Assembly: GCF_014195505.1 (NCBI RefSeq)
Contig: NZ_JACIBV010000001.1
Coordinates: 1,612,001-1,676,000, forward strand
Direction of reading: 5' to 3'
DNA: 64,000 bases
Source of the DNA: Nonomuraea dietziae
GTDB taxonomy: Bacteria; Actinomycetota; Actinomycetes; Streptosporangiales; Streptosporangiaceae
A program made the translations under genes and the position numbers. Positions 35,261 through 43,777 of the stretch are shown piece by piece (the first letter of the stretch is position 1; each line of letters opens with the position of its first letter). Under the pieces are notes generated by a model. It was given only the letters and a program-made list of their open reading frames with translations. It was not told where the DNA came from and did not search any database.

Positions 35261-35575
35261 GTGACTCACGTGGCGGGGTTGGAGATTTACTTTGACGGGC
35301 TCGAAGACTGCGCGACCAGGGCCAAAGGGGTCGCCAACCAGTTCAAGAGCCTGGCCGACGAGGCTCCGCCGAGCGTCGGAGCCTCCTGTTTCGGAGACCT
35401 CGAGGGCTTCTCCGACAAGCTGGTCAAGGCCGTCAACGACCTTGAGGCGAAGATCGAGGCCGAGACGCGCCACGCCCAGCAGAACCTGACCAAGGTGGAG
35501 GCGGCCATCTACAAGGTCGTCGACAACGTTCGCAAGGCCGACCCGTCCCCCGGTCCTCGGACGGAGCAGGCGTGA
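35261..35575 (+). CDS. Small helical protein, putative T7SS (WXG100-like) partner
   Basis: 104 aa, GTG start with GAGAGG upstream (an in-frame GTG at 35270 is possible). Predicted as two long helices around a central turn (CFGDLEGF), with no signal peptide or membrane segment. Size and helical-hairpin layout fit WXG100 proteins, but the W-x-G motif itself is absent. The last 4 bp overlap the start of an NlpC/P60 gene whose own N-terminus does carry WNG, so the two may form a heterodimer. Membership is inference. Confidence 0.6.
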   Translation: MTHVAGLEIYFDGLEDCATRAKGVANQFKSLADEAPPSVGASCFGDLEGFSDKLVKAVNDLEAKIEAETRHAQQNLTKVEAAIYKVVDNVRKADPSPGPRTEQA

Positions 35576-36702
35576 CGGACCAATACTTCAGCGCCATCCA
35601 GAGCCTCATCGACGACCTGACCGCTGACCAGGCCGAGATCTCGAAGATCTCGAAGCGCTGGCGGGCGCTGGCCACCACCATCACCACGGAGACCGGTGCC
35701 GTCAGGCGCGCGGTCAACACGGTGAACAACGCGTGGAACGGCGGCGCGGCCGAGAGCTTCGCCACCTACATGGCCGAGTACCCCAAGGCAGGCACGGCAC
35801 TGAGCAGCGCTCTGACCAGCTGCGCCGGCAAGCTGGATGCCGCGGCGACCGCGCTGGAGACGGCCAAGGGCAAGGTCCAGGCGCTCTACCGCGAGAAAAG
35901 CGCCTGGCTGGACGCGCAGCGCAACGACCCCGAGACCACCGCGATCTCGCTGACGAGCATCAGGGCCCAGGTGTCCGACGCCCTCGAGCGGGCCAAGGCG
36001 CCGACGGCCGAGGCGACCCAGGCCATCAAGAACGCGACCGACGAGATCGGCAAGTACCTCGGCGAGGTGCAGTTCTTCTCCGCCATCCCGGCGCCCGGCG
36101 ACCGGGACTTCGTCCCCGGCAACAATCCCACGATGCGCTGGATCCCCGACCCCGATTTCCTGCCGCGCACCTCGACCACCCAGTCGGCGTCCTACAACGG
36201 GGACAGCACGCCGGTCGGCGCCAACGGGTACGGCGCGAACGGATCAGGCGGTGGCGCCGGAGGTGGGGGTGGCGGCGGCGCGGGCGCGCCCTCGCTGGCG
36301 GTCCCGCCGAACGCCAGCAGCCTGGCGTCCAACCCGCGCGCCCAGGCCGTCATCGACTACGCGCTCAAGCAGATCGGTGACCCGTACGTGTGGGGCGCGA
36401 CAGGGCCCCACTCCTTCGACTGCTCAGGGCTGACGCTGCGCGCGTACGAGTCGGCGGGGACCCGCATTCCGCGAGTCGCCCACGATCAGTGGATGAGCGG
36501 GCCCCGCGTCCCTGACGGCAATGCGCAGCCAGGCGATCTCGTCTTCTTCGACAACGACGGCGACGGCATCGCCGACCACGTGGGCATCGTGCTGGACCCC
36601 AAGGAGGGCACGATGATCCACGCGCCCAGAACGGGCTCCGACGTCAAGATCGCCCCCTACAGTGGCACTCCCCTCGGCTTCACCAGGCCGGGAAACAGCT
36701 GA
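35572..36702 (+). CDS. NlpC/P60 peptidoglycan hydrolase with N-terminal WXG-type domain
   Basis: 376 aa. Residues 1-165 are helical with a WNG turn at 55-57, as in WXG100 proteins. Residues 170-250 form a linker rich in Gly and Ser. Residues 255-376 are the NlpC/P60 domain, with catalytic Cys284 (SFDCSGL), His336 (DHVGIV) and His350 (MIHAP). It should cut D-Glu-Dap type bonds in cell-wall peptides. There is no Sec or Tat signal, so export by a type VII secretion system is the simplest reading; no T7SS core genes are in the window. Translationally coupled to the small helical gene. Confidence 0.87.
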   Translation: MTDQYFSAIQSLIDDLTADQAEISKISKRWRALATTITTETGAVRRAVNTVNNAWNGGAAESFATYMAEYPKAGTALSSALTSCAGKLDAAATALETAKGKVQALYREKSAWLDAQRNDPETTAISLTSIRAQVSDALERAKAPTAEATQAIKNATDEIGKYLGEVQFFSAIPAPGDRDFVPGNNPTMRWIPDPDFLPRTSTTQSASYNGDSTPVGANGYGANGSGGGAGGGGGGGAGAPSLAVPPNASSLASNPRAQAVIDYALKQIGDPYVWGATGPHSFDCSGLTLRAYESAGTRIPRVAHDQWMSGPRVPDGNAQPGDLVFFDNDGDGIADHVGIVLDPKEGTMIHAPRTGSDVKIAPYSGTPLGFTRPGNS

Positions 36703-36799
36703 CCATGGCCCCGGCCCGCACCCTCAGCCGGCTCCCGCGTTCCACCCGGGGAGGGCATGGGGTTGTCACCTGTGCGGTCCGAGGGGGCATGATCTCCTC

Positions 36800-37018
36800 A
36801 TGACCCGAGGCACCGTGAAGTTCTGGAAGGCCGAGAAAGGCTGGGGAGCCATCTCCTCCCCCGATCTTCCCCCTGGCCGCGACGCGTTCGTTCACTTCAG
36901 CGACATCCTCGGCGAGGGCTACAGGGAGCTGCACGAAGGCGACGCCGTGGAGTTCGACCTCGTCGAGCGCTCCCAGGACAGCTTCGACTACTGCGCCACC
37001 AACGTCCGCAGGCTCTGA
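36800..37018 (+). CDS. Cold-shock domain protein (variant RNP1)
   Basis: 72 aa from the ATG at 36800. The OB-fold begins RGTVKFWKAEKGWGAIS; RNP2 is DAFVHFSDI. RNP1 is usually KGFGFI; here the first Phe is Trp and the second is Ala. The C-terminal part (EGDAVEFDLVE, FDYCATNVRRL) is also divergent. Binds single-stranded RNA or DNA as a chaperone. The purine-rich GAGGGGG lies about 14 nt upstream, farther than usual. Convergent with a GNAT gene one base away. Confidence 0.87.
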   Translation: MTRGTVKFWKAEKGWGAISSPDLPPGRDAFVHFSDILGEGYRELHEGDAVEFDLVERSQDSFDYCATNVRRL

Positions 37019-37019
37019 C

Positions 37020-37457
37020 CTACCGTCCGAGCGCCTTGCCGTAGGACCTGCTCGTCGGCTCGTCGACGTACTTGCCGTACGCCGGGATGGGTGCGTATCC
37101 CGCGCTCTCGTACAGCGCGATCGCCTCGGGTTGCCGGATGCCCGTGGTCAGCCTGAGGCGCGTGTGGCCGAGCTCGGCTCCCAGCGTCTCGAGCGCCTTC
37201 AGCAGCGCCCTCGCCGCCCCTCGCCCCCTGTGCGACGGCAGGACGTACATCCGCTTGACCTCGCCGGTGCGGTCGTCCACCTGCTGGAGGGCGGCGCAGG
37301 CGATCGGGCGCCCTTCGTCCACCGCGACCAGGAAGCGGGCGGCGGGGTCCACGCCCGAGCGTCCCTCCGGCCCGTAGCGCGCGACGAGCTCGGCGAAGGC
37401 CGCCTCGAGCAGGGCCTGGAGCTGGGCGTCGGCGAGCGGACGTTCCTCGATGAGCAC
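37020..37457 (-). CDS. GNAT family N-acetyltransferase
   Basis: 145 aa. CoA motif A is VKRMYVLPSHRGRGAARALLKALETLGAELG (RGRGAA), with IALYESAGYAPIPAYGKYV close to the C-terminus. Resembles small single-domain acetyltransferases; acceptor unknown. GTG start at 37457, lying 26 bp from a FadR-type palindrome that more probably serves the divergent SDR gene. Confidence 0.85.
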   Translation of the reverse strand: MLIEERPLADAQLQALLEAAFAELVARYGPEGRSGVDPAARFLVAVDEGRPIACAALQQVDDRTGEVKRMYVLPSHRGRGAARALLKALETLGAELGHTRLRLTTGIRQPEAIALYESAGYAPIPAYGKYVDEPTSRSYGKALGR

Positions 37458-37482
37458 GGTGGAACTCTACACAGGAGCCACC

Positions 37483-37506
37483 TAGTGCACTGGTCGGACC
37501 AGTAGG
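37483..37506. promoter_or_regulatory. FadR-type GntR operator upstream of the SDR gene
   Basis: Core ACTGGTCGGACCAGT (37489-37503) is a perfect 7-1-7 palindrome with the TGGTC-n-GACCA pattern of FadR-subfamily sites. The 24-bp block differs at one position from the one at 49850-49873. It ends 12 bp before the SDR ATG, where bound protein would block transcription or translation. Confidence 0.8.
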
Positions 37507-37518
37507 TAGGGTTCGACC

Positions 37519-38283
37519 ATGGACTACGAGCGGTTGTTCCGCCTTGACGGGCGTCGGGCGGTTGTCATCGGGGCGGGCAGCGGCATCGGCAGGCAAGCCG
37601 CCCTGGCGCTGGCCGCCCACGGCGCGCAGGTGGTCTGCGCCGACCGCGACCTGCCCGCGGCCGAGGAGAGCGCGCGAGGCTGCGGCGGCTCCGCCGTCCT
37701 GCTCGACGTGCTCGACACCGAGGCGGTGCGCGAGACGGCCGCCGCCGCGGGCGCCGTCGACGTGCTGGTGTTCACCGCCGCCACCAACGTCCGCAAACGG
37801 CTGCTCGACTACTCGGGCGAGGAGTTCCAGCGCGTCGTGGACCTCAACCTGCGCGCCTCCTTCGAGGTGCTGAGGGCCTTCGGCGCCGGCATGGTCGAGC
37901 GGGGAACCGGCTCGATCATCGGCTTCGCCTCCATCAGGGCGGCGGTGACCGAGCCCGGCCAGGGCGTCTACTCGGCCACCAAGGCGGGCCTGGTCCAGCT
38001 GCTGCGGACCGCCGCCGCCGAGTTCGGTCCCTCGGGCGTGCGGGTCAACGCGATCGCGCCCGGGGTGGTCGAGACGCCGCTCACCAGCCAGATCAAGAAC
38101 GATCCCGCCTGGTACGACGCCTACGCCGCCAAGTCGGCGCTCGGCAGGTGGGCGCGGCCCGAGGAGATGGCCGGCGCCGTGGTCTACCTGGCCTCCGACG
38201 CGGCCACCTTCGTGACGGGCTCGGTCCTGTACGTCGACGGCGGCTGGACCGCCGTCGACGGCAGGTTCAATCCGCCGAACTGA
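37519..38283 (+). CDS. SDR-family oxidoreductase (KduD-like class)
   Basis: 254 aa, classical SDR length. Cofactor motif GAGSGIGRQAALALAAHG, with CADRD after strand 2 favouring NAD. The usual NNAG is changed to TAATN. The catalytic Ser is in GFASIRAAV, Tyr and Lys in VYSATKAG, and the C-terminus has YVDGGWTAVDG as in sugar-acid and 2-deoxy-gluconate dehydrogenases. A FadR-type operator lies just upstream. The 3' end overlaps the convergent PL8 lyase gene by 17 bp. It may act on a keto sugar or uronate product of that lyase; the exact substrate is inference. Confidence 0.88.
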   Translation: MDYERLFRLDGRRAVVIGAGSGIGRQAALALAAHGAQVVCADRDLPAAEESARGCGGSAVLLDVLDTEAVRETAAAAGAVDVLVFTAATNVRKRLLDYSGEEFQRVVDLNLRASFEVLRAFGAGMVERGTGSIIGFASIRAAVTEPGQGVYSATKAGLVQLLRTAAAEFGPSGVRVNAIAPGVVETPLTSQIKNDPAWYDAYAAKSALGRWARPEEMAGAVVYLASDAATFVTGSVLYVDGGWTAVDGRFNPPN

Positions 38284-41251
38284 GCCTCACCTGCAGCGAC
38301 GTGCCGTGGACCGTCTCGAACTCCAGCACGGTCCTGCCGCCGGTGATCCGCGCCCGGCACGGGCCCTGCGCCCTCCACCTGCCCTGGACGGTCACCCGCA
38401 GCAGGTGAGGATGGCTGGGGCGGGTCAGCCACGGCCGTGACCACGGGCTGTAGTGGCCGACGTAGCGGCCCCGCTCGTACTGGTCGTGGTCGATGCCGTT
38501 GTACAGGCGAAGGTCGGGATCGGCGACCGCGAGGACGAGGTCGTCGCCGTCGCGGCGGGTCATGAGCAGCGAGGGCGTGTCGACCTCCAGGACCGGGCCC
38601 GCCAGCCGCACTCGCTCGAAGACGGCGTAGCCGGTGATCCCGGTGGCGCGGTCGGTGACCACGTGCGCGAGGTCGTCCGCCCTGACCACCTCGTACGGCA
38701 CGTCGGCGGCGAAGGCGGCCATGCGCTCGGCGGTGGTCTCGACGACCATGGCGTACTCGTAGGAGCCCGCGCGCGGTGCGCGGCCGTGGCTGATCCACGC
38801 GGTGGAGAAGTCACCGCTCGTGGGCGCCTCGGTGGCGTTGTGGCGTGAGGCCTGGGTGGAGCGGGTGAGCCCGGCCCGCTGTCCCGGTGCCAGGTAGTAG
38901 CCGATGTTCTTGTCGTCGAGCAGCCAGCGAGGCCGCAGGTCGCGGTTGTCGTAGGGGAAGGGGACCTGCTCGCCGTCCATCACGACGGCGCCCGTCCTCC
39001 TGGTCTGGAACAGGGTGGTCTCGGTCTCGTGCGTGCCGTCGGCGTTGGTGATGCCGGTGCCGAGGGCCACGATCCTGTCGTCGAACAGGAACACCGACTT
39101 GCGAGCCCTGTGGGTGCCCTCGTACTTCGGGTGCTCGTGCAGGTCCATGGCGAACAGGCCGTGCCGTCCGTCGATGGCGCAGGAGCCGCCGAAGCGGGAG
39201 TCGGTCAGCAGCATCTCCTCGATCGCCCCTGTGAGGTCTCCCTTGAGCGCGTCGAGCGGCTTGTGGATCGTGGTCGTGCCCGGCCTGCGGTTCCAGTCGT
39301 AGCCGGCGTGGGAGTAGCCGCTGTCGAGGTTGGTGCCGCGGTGCACGACCTGGATCTGGCCGTAGGTGTTGTACCTGCCGTACCAGTTGGCGCCGACGTA
39401 GATCTCGGTGGACCACAGGTAGCGGTTGTGTCCTCGGACGGTGACCTGCCAGTCGCCGCGCCTGTGGACGGTGAGCGCGGCGTAGTTGAGCGCCCAGTTG
39501 CCCGTCGGCGAGGGCTCGGCGACGACGCCCCTGGCGGCGAGCTTCGCGGCCAGCTCCTTCTGCTGCGGGGTGGGCGAGGCCGGCAGCAGCCTGAGGAAGG
39601 CGGCGCCGATCTCGTCGTCGATCGGAGCCAGCCACTGGAAGGGCACGATCGACAGCGCGGTGGTGCCGATGGGGTTGCGGCCGCTGAGGGAGATCGGCCA
39701 CTGCGTCCTGCCGGCGTAGACGCGCTGCATGAGCAGGGCCTTCTTGAGCCAGCCGAACGCCTCGGTGGAGATGGCGAACCCGCCGCCGCTCATGACGTAG
39801 ACCAGCGGGGCGAGGCCGGCGAATCCGTCGCGCACGTAGTCGGGGAAGAAGCCGACGTGGTGGAAGGCGGTGCCGTCGACCTTGATCCCGTCCTGGATGC
39901 CGTCGGTGGGCAGCAGGGCGATGTTCAGCCAGTCGCGCAGGGCCTTCAGGTAGGCGACCTGCTCGGCCTCGGTGTCGCGCAGCAGCACGGTCGCCAGCAG
40001 GCCGCGGAAGGTGGTGTTGAAGATGTCCATGATGGAGCCGTGGGCCATGCGGTGCTTCCAGCCGCGGAAGATCCTGCCCAGCCCGGTCAGCCAGTCGAGG
40101 TCGGCGCGCACCTGCTCGAACAGGCCGGCCTCCCTCAGGGCGTCGCGCATGAGGTAGACGGAGTCGTAGTAGCCGCGCACGTCGTAGCCGAGGTGGTGGA
40201 TCGTCCCCTGGCAGCTGCCCCTGGTCCAGCCCTGCTCGCGCAGGTGGGCGACGATCTTCAGGTAGAGCGCGGCGAGGGCGGGCCTGTCGGGCGGGCTGGC
40301 CTGGTGGGCCTGGGCGATCGTCTTCATCAGGTCGGTGCAGGAGCGCAGGGTGACGGGGTTGACGAACGCCCTCAGCTCGGCGGCGATCTCGACGGGGTAG
40401 ATCTGCGACTGGTAGGCGTGGACGGGACGGCCCATGAGCGCCTCGGTCTGCGCGGTGAGCGCCGGCACGTCCGGCCTGACCTGCGCGATGAGGTACTCGT
40501 CGTGATAGCGGGTGAGCAGCGCCCGCAGCGCCGCGCTCTCCTCTGACGTCGGCGGCCTCACCTGCGGCCTGTGCTCGGCGAGGAGCCTGTCGAACAGGTA
40601 CAGGGCCTGCCAGTGCTGGTTGTCGTACTCGTCGCCCTCGGCGGCGATCTCGGGCAGCTGGTAATCCCTGCACGGCGCGTCGGGCCGCAGCGGCACGTTG
40701 AGCATCAGCTGGTCCAGGTGCAGGCTCCCGGTACGGCGTGGCGCGACGATCCGCAGCGTGTCCATGTCGGGCCTGGGCCTGCCGCGCATGTCGTAGGCGT
40801 AGCGCACCCATGCCGTCCGCCAGCCGGTGTAGTTCAGGTGGAACTCGAACCACAGGTCGGTCCTGTCGCCCCTGCCGAACTCGAAGCGCACCACGTCGTC
40901 GACAGGGGTCTCGTTGTGGATCCACACGCAGAAGGCGTCCACGAGCCCCTGCCACGCCTGGTCGTCACCCGGCCTGTAGGGGTCGGCCGCCCACCTGAGC
41001 GGCGCTCTGACGGTGATCACCGCACGCCCCTGGTGGTCCCAGCGCAGCGACCTCGTCCCGCAGACGGAGGTCTTGTCGCTGATGGTCAGGCCCTCGCCGG
41101 TGAAGTGCGGCGGCACGGCCGTCTCCAGCAGGAAGACCGGCGGGTCCATCGCCATGGCCCGCTGCTCCAGGTCGGCGGACAGGGCCGTGCCGGGAATCGC
41201 GGGCAACAGCACCGCGCCCTTGAGCACCGTTCTGCGTGAGATATTCGCCAT
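38267..41251 (-). CDS. Chondroitinase-ABC-like polysaccharide lyase family 8 protein, Tat-exported
   Basis: 994 aa from the ATG at 41251 (41260 also possible; neither has a clear ribosome site). A Tat signal (SRRTVLK, then hydrophobic, ALSA) directs folded export. Residues ~35-190 match the lyase N-terminal beta domain, ~190-560 the helical catalytic toroid, and the rest the C-terminal beta domains. From memory of Proteus chondroitinase ABC I (His501, Tyr508, Arg560, Glu653), equivalents are His465 (FHHVG), Tyr472 (PDYVR), Arg525 (SGRNP) and Glu616 (STEIYVG), with nearly the same spacings. It should cleave a uronate-containing glycan by beta-elimination. Last gene of a peptide-type ABC/peptidase operon, 58 bp after the aldehyde dehydrogenase. 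Xanthan- or hyaluronan-type substrates cannot be excluded. Confidence 0.85.
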   Translation of the reverse strand: MANISRRTVLKGAVLLPAIPGTALSADLEQRAMAMDPPVFLLETAVPPHFTGEGLTISDKTSVCGTRSLRWDHQGRAVITVRAPLRWAADPYRPGDDQAWQGLVDAFCVWIHNETPVDDVVRFEFGRGDRTDLWFEFHLNYTGWRTAWVRYAYDMRGRPRPDMDTLRIVAPRRTGSLHLDQLMLNVPLRPDAPCRDYQLPEIAAEGDEYDNQHWQALYLFDRLLAEHRPQVRPPTSEESAALRALLTRYHDEYLIAQVRPDVPALTAQTEALMGRPVHAYQSQIYPVEIAAELRAFVNPVTLRSCTDLMKTIAQAHQASPPDRPALAALYLKIVAHLREQGWTRGSCQGTIHHLGYDVRGYYDSVYLMRDALREAGLFEQVRADLDWLTGLGRIFRGWKHRMAHGSIMDIFNTTFRGLLATVLLRDTEAEQVAYLKALRDWLNIALLPTDGIQDGIKVDGTAFHHVGFFPDYVRDGFAGLAPLVYVMSGGGFAISTEAFGWLKKALLMQRVYAGRTQWPISLSGRNPIGTTALSIVPFQWLAPIDDEIGAAFLRLLPASPTPQQKELAAKLAARGVVAEPSPTGNWALNYAALTVHRRGDWQVTVRGHNRYLWSTEIYVGANWYGRYNTYGQIQVVHRGTNLDSGYSHAGYDWNRRPGTTTIHKPLDALKGDLTGAIEEMLLTDSRFGGSCAIDGRHGLFAMDLHEHPKYEGTHRARKSVFLFDDRIVALGTGITNADGTHETETTLFQTRRTGAVVMDGEQVPFPYDNRDLRPRWLLDDKNIGYYLAPGQRAGLTRSTQASRHNATEAPTSGDFSTAWISHGRAPRAGSYEYAMVVETTAERMAAFAADVPYEVVRADDLAHVVTDRATGITGYAVFERVRLAGPVLEVDTPSLLMTRRDGDDLVLAVADPDLRLYNGIDHDQYERGRYVGHYSPWSRPWLTRPSHPHLLRVTVQGRWRAQGPCRARITGGRTVLEFETVHGTSLQVRLSSAD

Positions 41252-41309
41252 GATCGCCATAAAACGCGAAAACTATCTTCACGTCCATCCGCTTCGGCCA
41301 TGACGAGGG

Positions 41310-42731
41310 TCAGGGACGGATGATCGCCATCCTGGTCACCGTGAACTCCTCGATGGCGAAGCGCGGGCCCTCGCGGCCGATGCCCGAGTCCTTGACGCCC
41401 CCGTACGGCATGTTGTCCGCGCGGAAGCCAGGCACCTCGTTCACCACCACGCCACCGGCCTCCAGCCGCTCGATGGCGGCGAAGGCCGTGGCCAGCGACC
41501 TGGTGAAGACCGAGACGTGCAGGCCGTACCTGGAGCGGTTGACGGTCTCGAAGGCCTCCTCCAGATCGGCCACCGCCCGCACGCACACCACGGGCCCGAA
41601 GATCTCCTCGTCCCACACCTCCACGCCGTCGGGCACGTCGGCCAGCACGGTCGGCGTGATCACCCGCCCGCCGGCCGGCGCCGGCCCGGTGACCAGCCGG
41701 GCGCCCGCCGACACCGCCGACTCCACCCAGCCGAGCACCCTGCTCGTCGCGCGCTCGTCAATCAGCGGCGCCACCCTCGTCTCCGGCAGGCGGGGGTCGC
41801 CGACGACCACGTCCTTCATCCGGGCGGCCAGCAGGTCGAGGAAGTCGGCGCGCACCGCCTCCTCGACCACGACTCGCTGCACCGAGATGCACGCCTGACC
41901 CGACGCGTAGTACCCGCCGCGCACGACCGCGTCGGCGGCGGCCTCGAGATCGGCGTCGGCCGCGACCACCAGCGCGGCGTTCGACCCCAGCTCCAGCACC
42001 ACCTTGGTCGGGGCGGCGTTGCGCGCGATGGCGTGGCCGGCGGCGGCGGAGCCGGTGAAGGAGACGGCGCCGATCCTGCGGTCCTCCACCAGCGCCCTGC
42101 CCACCTCCACGTCGCCCGTGACGAGCTGCACCGCCGCGGCGGGCACAGCGCCGACCGAGCGCAACACCTCCACCAGCAGCAGCGTCGCCAGCGGGGTGGC
42201 GGGGGCGGGCTTCACGATCACCGGGCAGCCGGCCGCCAGCGCGGGCGCGATCTTGTGGGCGGCCAGCAGCAGCGGGTAGTTGAAGCCGGTGATCCCGACG
42301 ACCACCCCGATCGGCCTCCTGGTCCAGAACCCGACCAGCCCCTCCCCCGCGGGCAGCAGGTCGAGCGGCACGGTCTCCCCGTGCAGCCTGGCCACCTCCT
42401 CTGCCGCCGTGGCCAGCGTGACCAGCGTTCTGGCGACCTCCACCCTGCAGTCGACCAGCGGTTTGCCGGTCTCCAGCACGAGCAGGCGCTCGAACTCCTC
42501 CCTGCGCGCCAGCAGCGCGTCGTGCGCGCCCATCAGCGCGGCGCGGCGGGCGTGCGAGGGCGTCCTGGCCATCTCGCCCGCCACCGCGAGCGCCTCGTCG
42601 AGGGCTCTGCCTGCCAGCTCGACGGTCCCGACGGGGGCCCGGCCCACCGTGCTCCCGTCGTAGGGGAAGACCACCTCGGCCGTCTCCTCGACCGGCAGCC
42701 AGCCTGCCCCGATCGGCAGCCCTTCTCTCAT
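41310..42731 (-). CDS. NAD(P)-dependent aldehyde dehydrogenase
   Basis: 473 aa. Nucleotide-binding region ITGFNYPLLLAAHKIAPALAAGCPVIVKPAPATP, SFTGSAAAG, the general base in KVVLELGSN and the catalytic Cys in SGQACISVQR. The C-terminus holds EEIFGPVVCVRAV and GVKDSGIGREGPRFAIEEFT. Converts an aldehyde to an acid; GluP-N/succinate- or glyceraldehyde-type substrates are all possible. The ATG overlaps the P1 peptidase stop as ATGA. Inside the FadR-controlled operon it may oxidise an aldehyde formed after glycan or peptide breakdown. Confidence 0.9.
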   Translation of the reverse strand: MREGLPIGAGWLPVEETAEVVFPYDGSTVGRAPVGTVELAGRALDEALAVAGEMARTPSHARRAALMGAHDALLARREEFERLLVLETGKPLVDCRVEVARTLVTLATAAEEVARLHGETVPLDLLPAGEGLVGFWTRRPIGVVVGITGFNYPLLLAAHKIAPALAAGCPVIVKPAPATPLATLLLVEVLRSVGAVPAAAVQLVTGDVEVGRALVEDRRIGAVSFTGSAAAGHAIARNAAPTKVVLELGSNAALVVAADADLEAAADAVVRGGYYASGQACISVQRVVVEEAVRADFLDLLAARMKDVVVGDPRLPETRVAPLIDERATSRVLGWVESAVSAGARLVTGPAPAGGRVITPTVLADVPDGVEVWDEEIFGPVVCVRAVADLEEAFETVNRSRYGLHVSVFTRSLATAFAAIERLEAGGVVVNEVPGFRADNMPYGGVKDSGIGREGPRFAIEEFTVTRMAIIRP

Positions 42732-43777
42732 CGTCCGCTCCGTGCGCTAGGGAAGACATCCAGGTAGGCGGGGGCGCCCTCCCTGCCGGTGGCGTGGAGG
42801 ACGGCGTGGGCCACGGCCCTGCTGAACACGTCGGCCGCCGCGGCCAGCACGTCGTGCAGTCCCGTGTCGTCGGGGCCTGGCAGGCCGCAGGTCGACATGG
42901 CGAAGATGGTGTCGCCGTCGACCATCGTGTGCGCGGGCCTGATCGCCCTGGCCAGGCCGTCGTGCGCGACGCCCGCGAGCTTGCCGCACTGGGCCTTGGA
43001 CAGCGTGAGGTCGGTGGCGACGACGCCGATCGTGGTGTTGAACGACGGCGCCTTCTGCGGGCTCCATCGCTCGTACTCGCCGGTGTCGGGCTCGCCGACG
43101 TGGTCGAACTCGCCCGGCAGGCCGTACCTGACGCCGGACAGCAGGCCACTGCGCGGGTCGAGGACCGAGCCCGCGGCGTTGACGACGGCCAGGGCGGCGA
43201 CGGTGACCCCCGAGGGCAGGACCGCGCTCGCCGTCCCGACCCCTCCTGCCAGCCCGCCCGCCACGGCGCCCGTACCCGCGCCCACCGACCCGTTGACCCG
43301 GGGAGGGGACGCCGCCCCGTCCGAGGGAAGCCCTCCGGAGAGGGCGCCCGGTGAGGAGAGCGCCGCGTCGTAGGCGGCGGCGCCCATCGCGGCGTCGGGC
43401 GTGGCGCGGAAGCTCCCGCCCCGCCCGAGATCGTAGATGACGGCGCCTGGCACGATCGGCACCACCCCGCCCTCGACGGGGAAGCCCGTCCCCGCATCGG
43501 CCAGCCGCTCCATGACACCGCACGCGGCGCTCAGCCCGTAGGCGCTGCCGCCGGTCAGCACGATCGCGTGGACGCGTTCGACGAGGTTGCGCGGGTCGAG
43601 GAGCTCGGTCTCGCGGGTGCCGGGCGCCGCGCCGCGCACGTCCACGCCCGCGACCGCGCCGCCCTGCGGGGCCAGCACCACGCTGACCCCTGTCCTGTAG
43701 CCGTCGCCGACCCGCTGGGCGTGCCCGACCCTGAGCCCCTCGACGTCGGCCAGCGAGTTGGTCGGCCCCCGCCTCAT
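42728..43777 (-). CDS. P1-family peptidase (DmpA-like, autoprocessing N-terminal nucleophile hydrolase)
   Basis: 349 aa from the ATG at 43777, which overlaps the M20 stop as ATGA. It starts GPTNSLADVEGLRVGHAQ, typical for family S58/P1, with IVLTGGSAYGL and VNGSVGAGTGA. The conserved NTTIGVVATD holds the probable self-cleavage point Asn247-Thr248, where Thr becomes the nucleophile. Members release N-terminal L-, D- or beta-amino acids. No signal peptide, so it acts on imported peptides. Its place between an M20 peptidase and an aldehyde dehydrogenase suggests stepwise hydrolysis of one imported substrate. Confidence 0.88.
   Translation of the reverse strand: MRRGPTNSLADVEGLRVGHAQRVGDGYRTGVSVVLAPQGGAVAGVDVRGAAPGTRETELLDPRNLVERVHAIVLTGGSAYGLSAACGVMERLADAGTGFPVEGGVVPIVPGAVIYDLGRGGSFRATPDAAMGAAAYDAALSSPGALSGGLPSDGAASPPRVNGSVGAGTGAVAGGLAGGVGTASAVLPSGVTVAALAVVNAAGSVLDPRSGLLSGVRYGLPGEFDHVGEPDTGEYERWSPQKAPSFNTTIGVVATDLTLSKAQCGKLAGVAHDGLARAIRPAHTMVDGDTIFAMSTCGLPGPDDTGLHDVLAAAADVFSRAVAHAVLHATGREGAPAYLDVFPSARSGR

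Noticed and set aside
35162..35473. Minus-strand 103-aa frame over the small helical gene
   Set aside because: The plus frame has a ribosome site, a 4-bp overlap with the next gene and coherent amphipathic helices.
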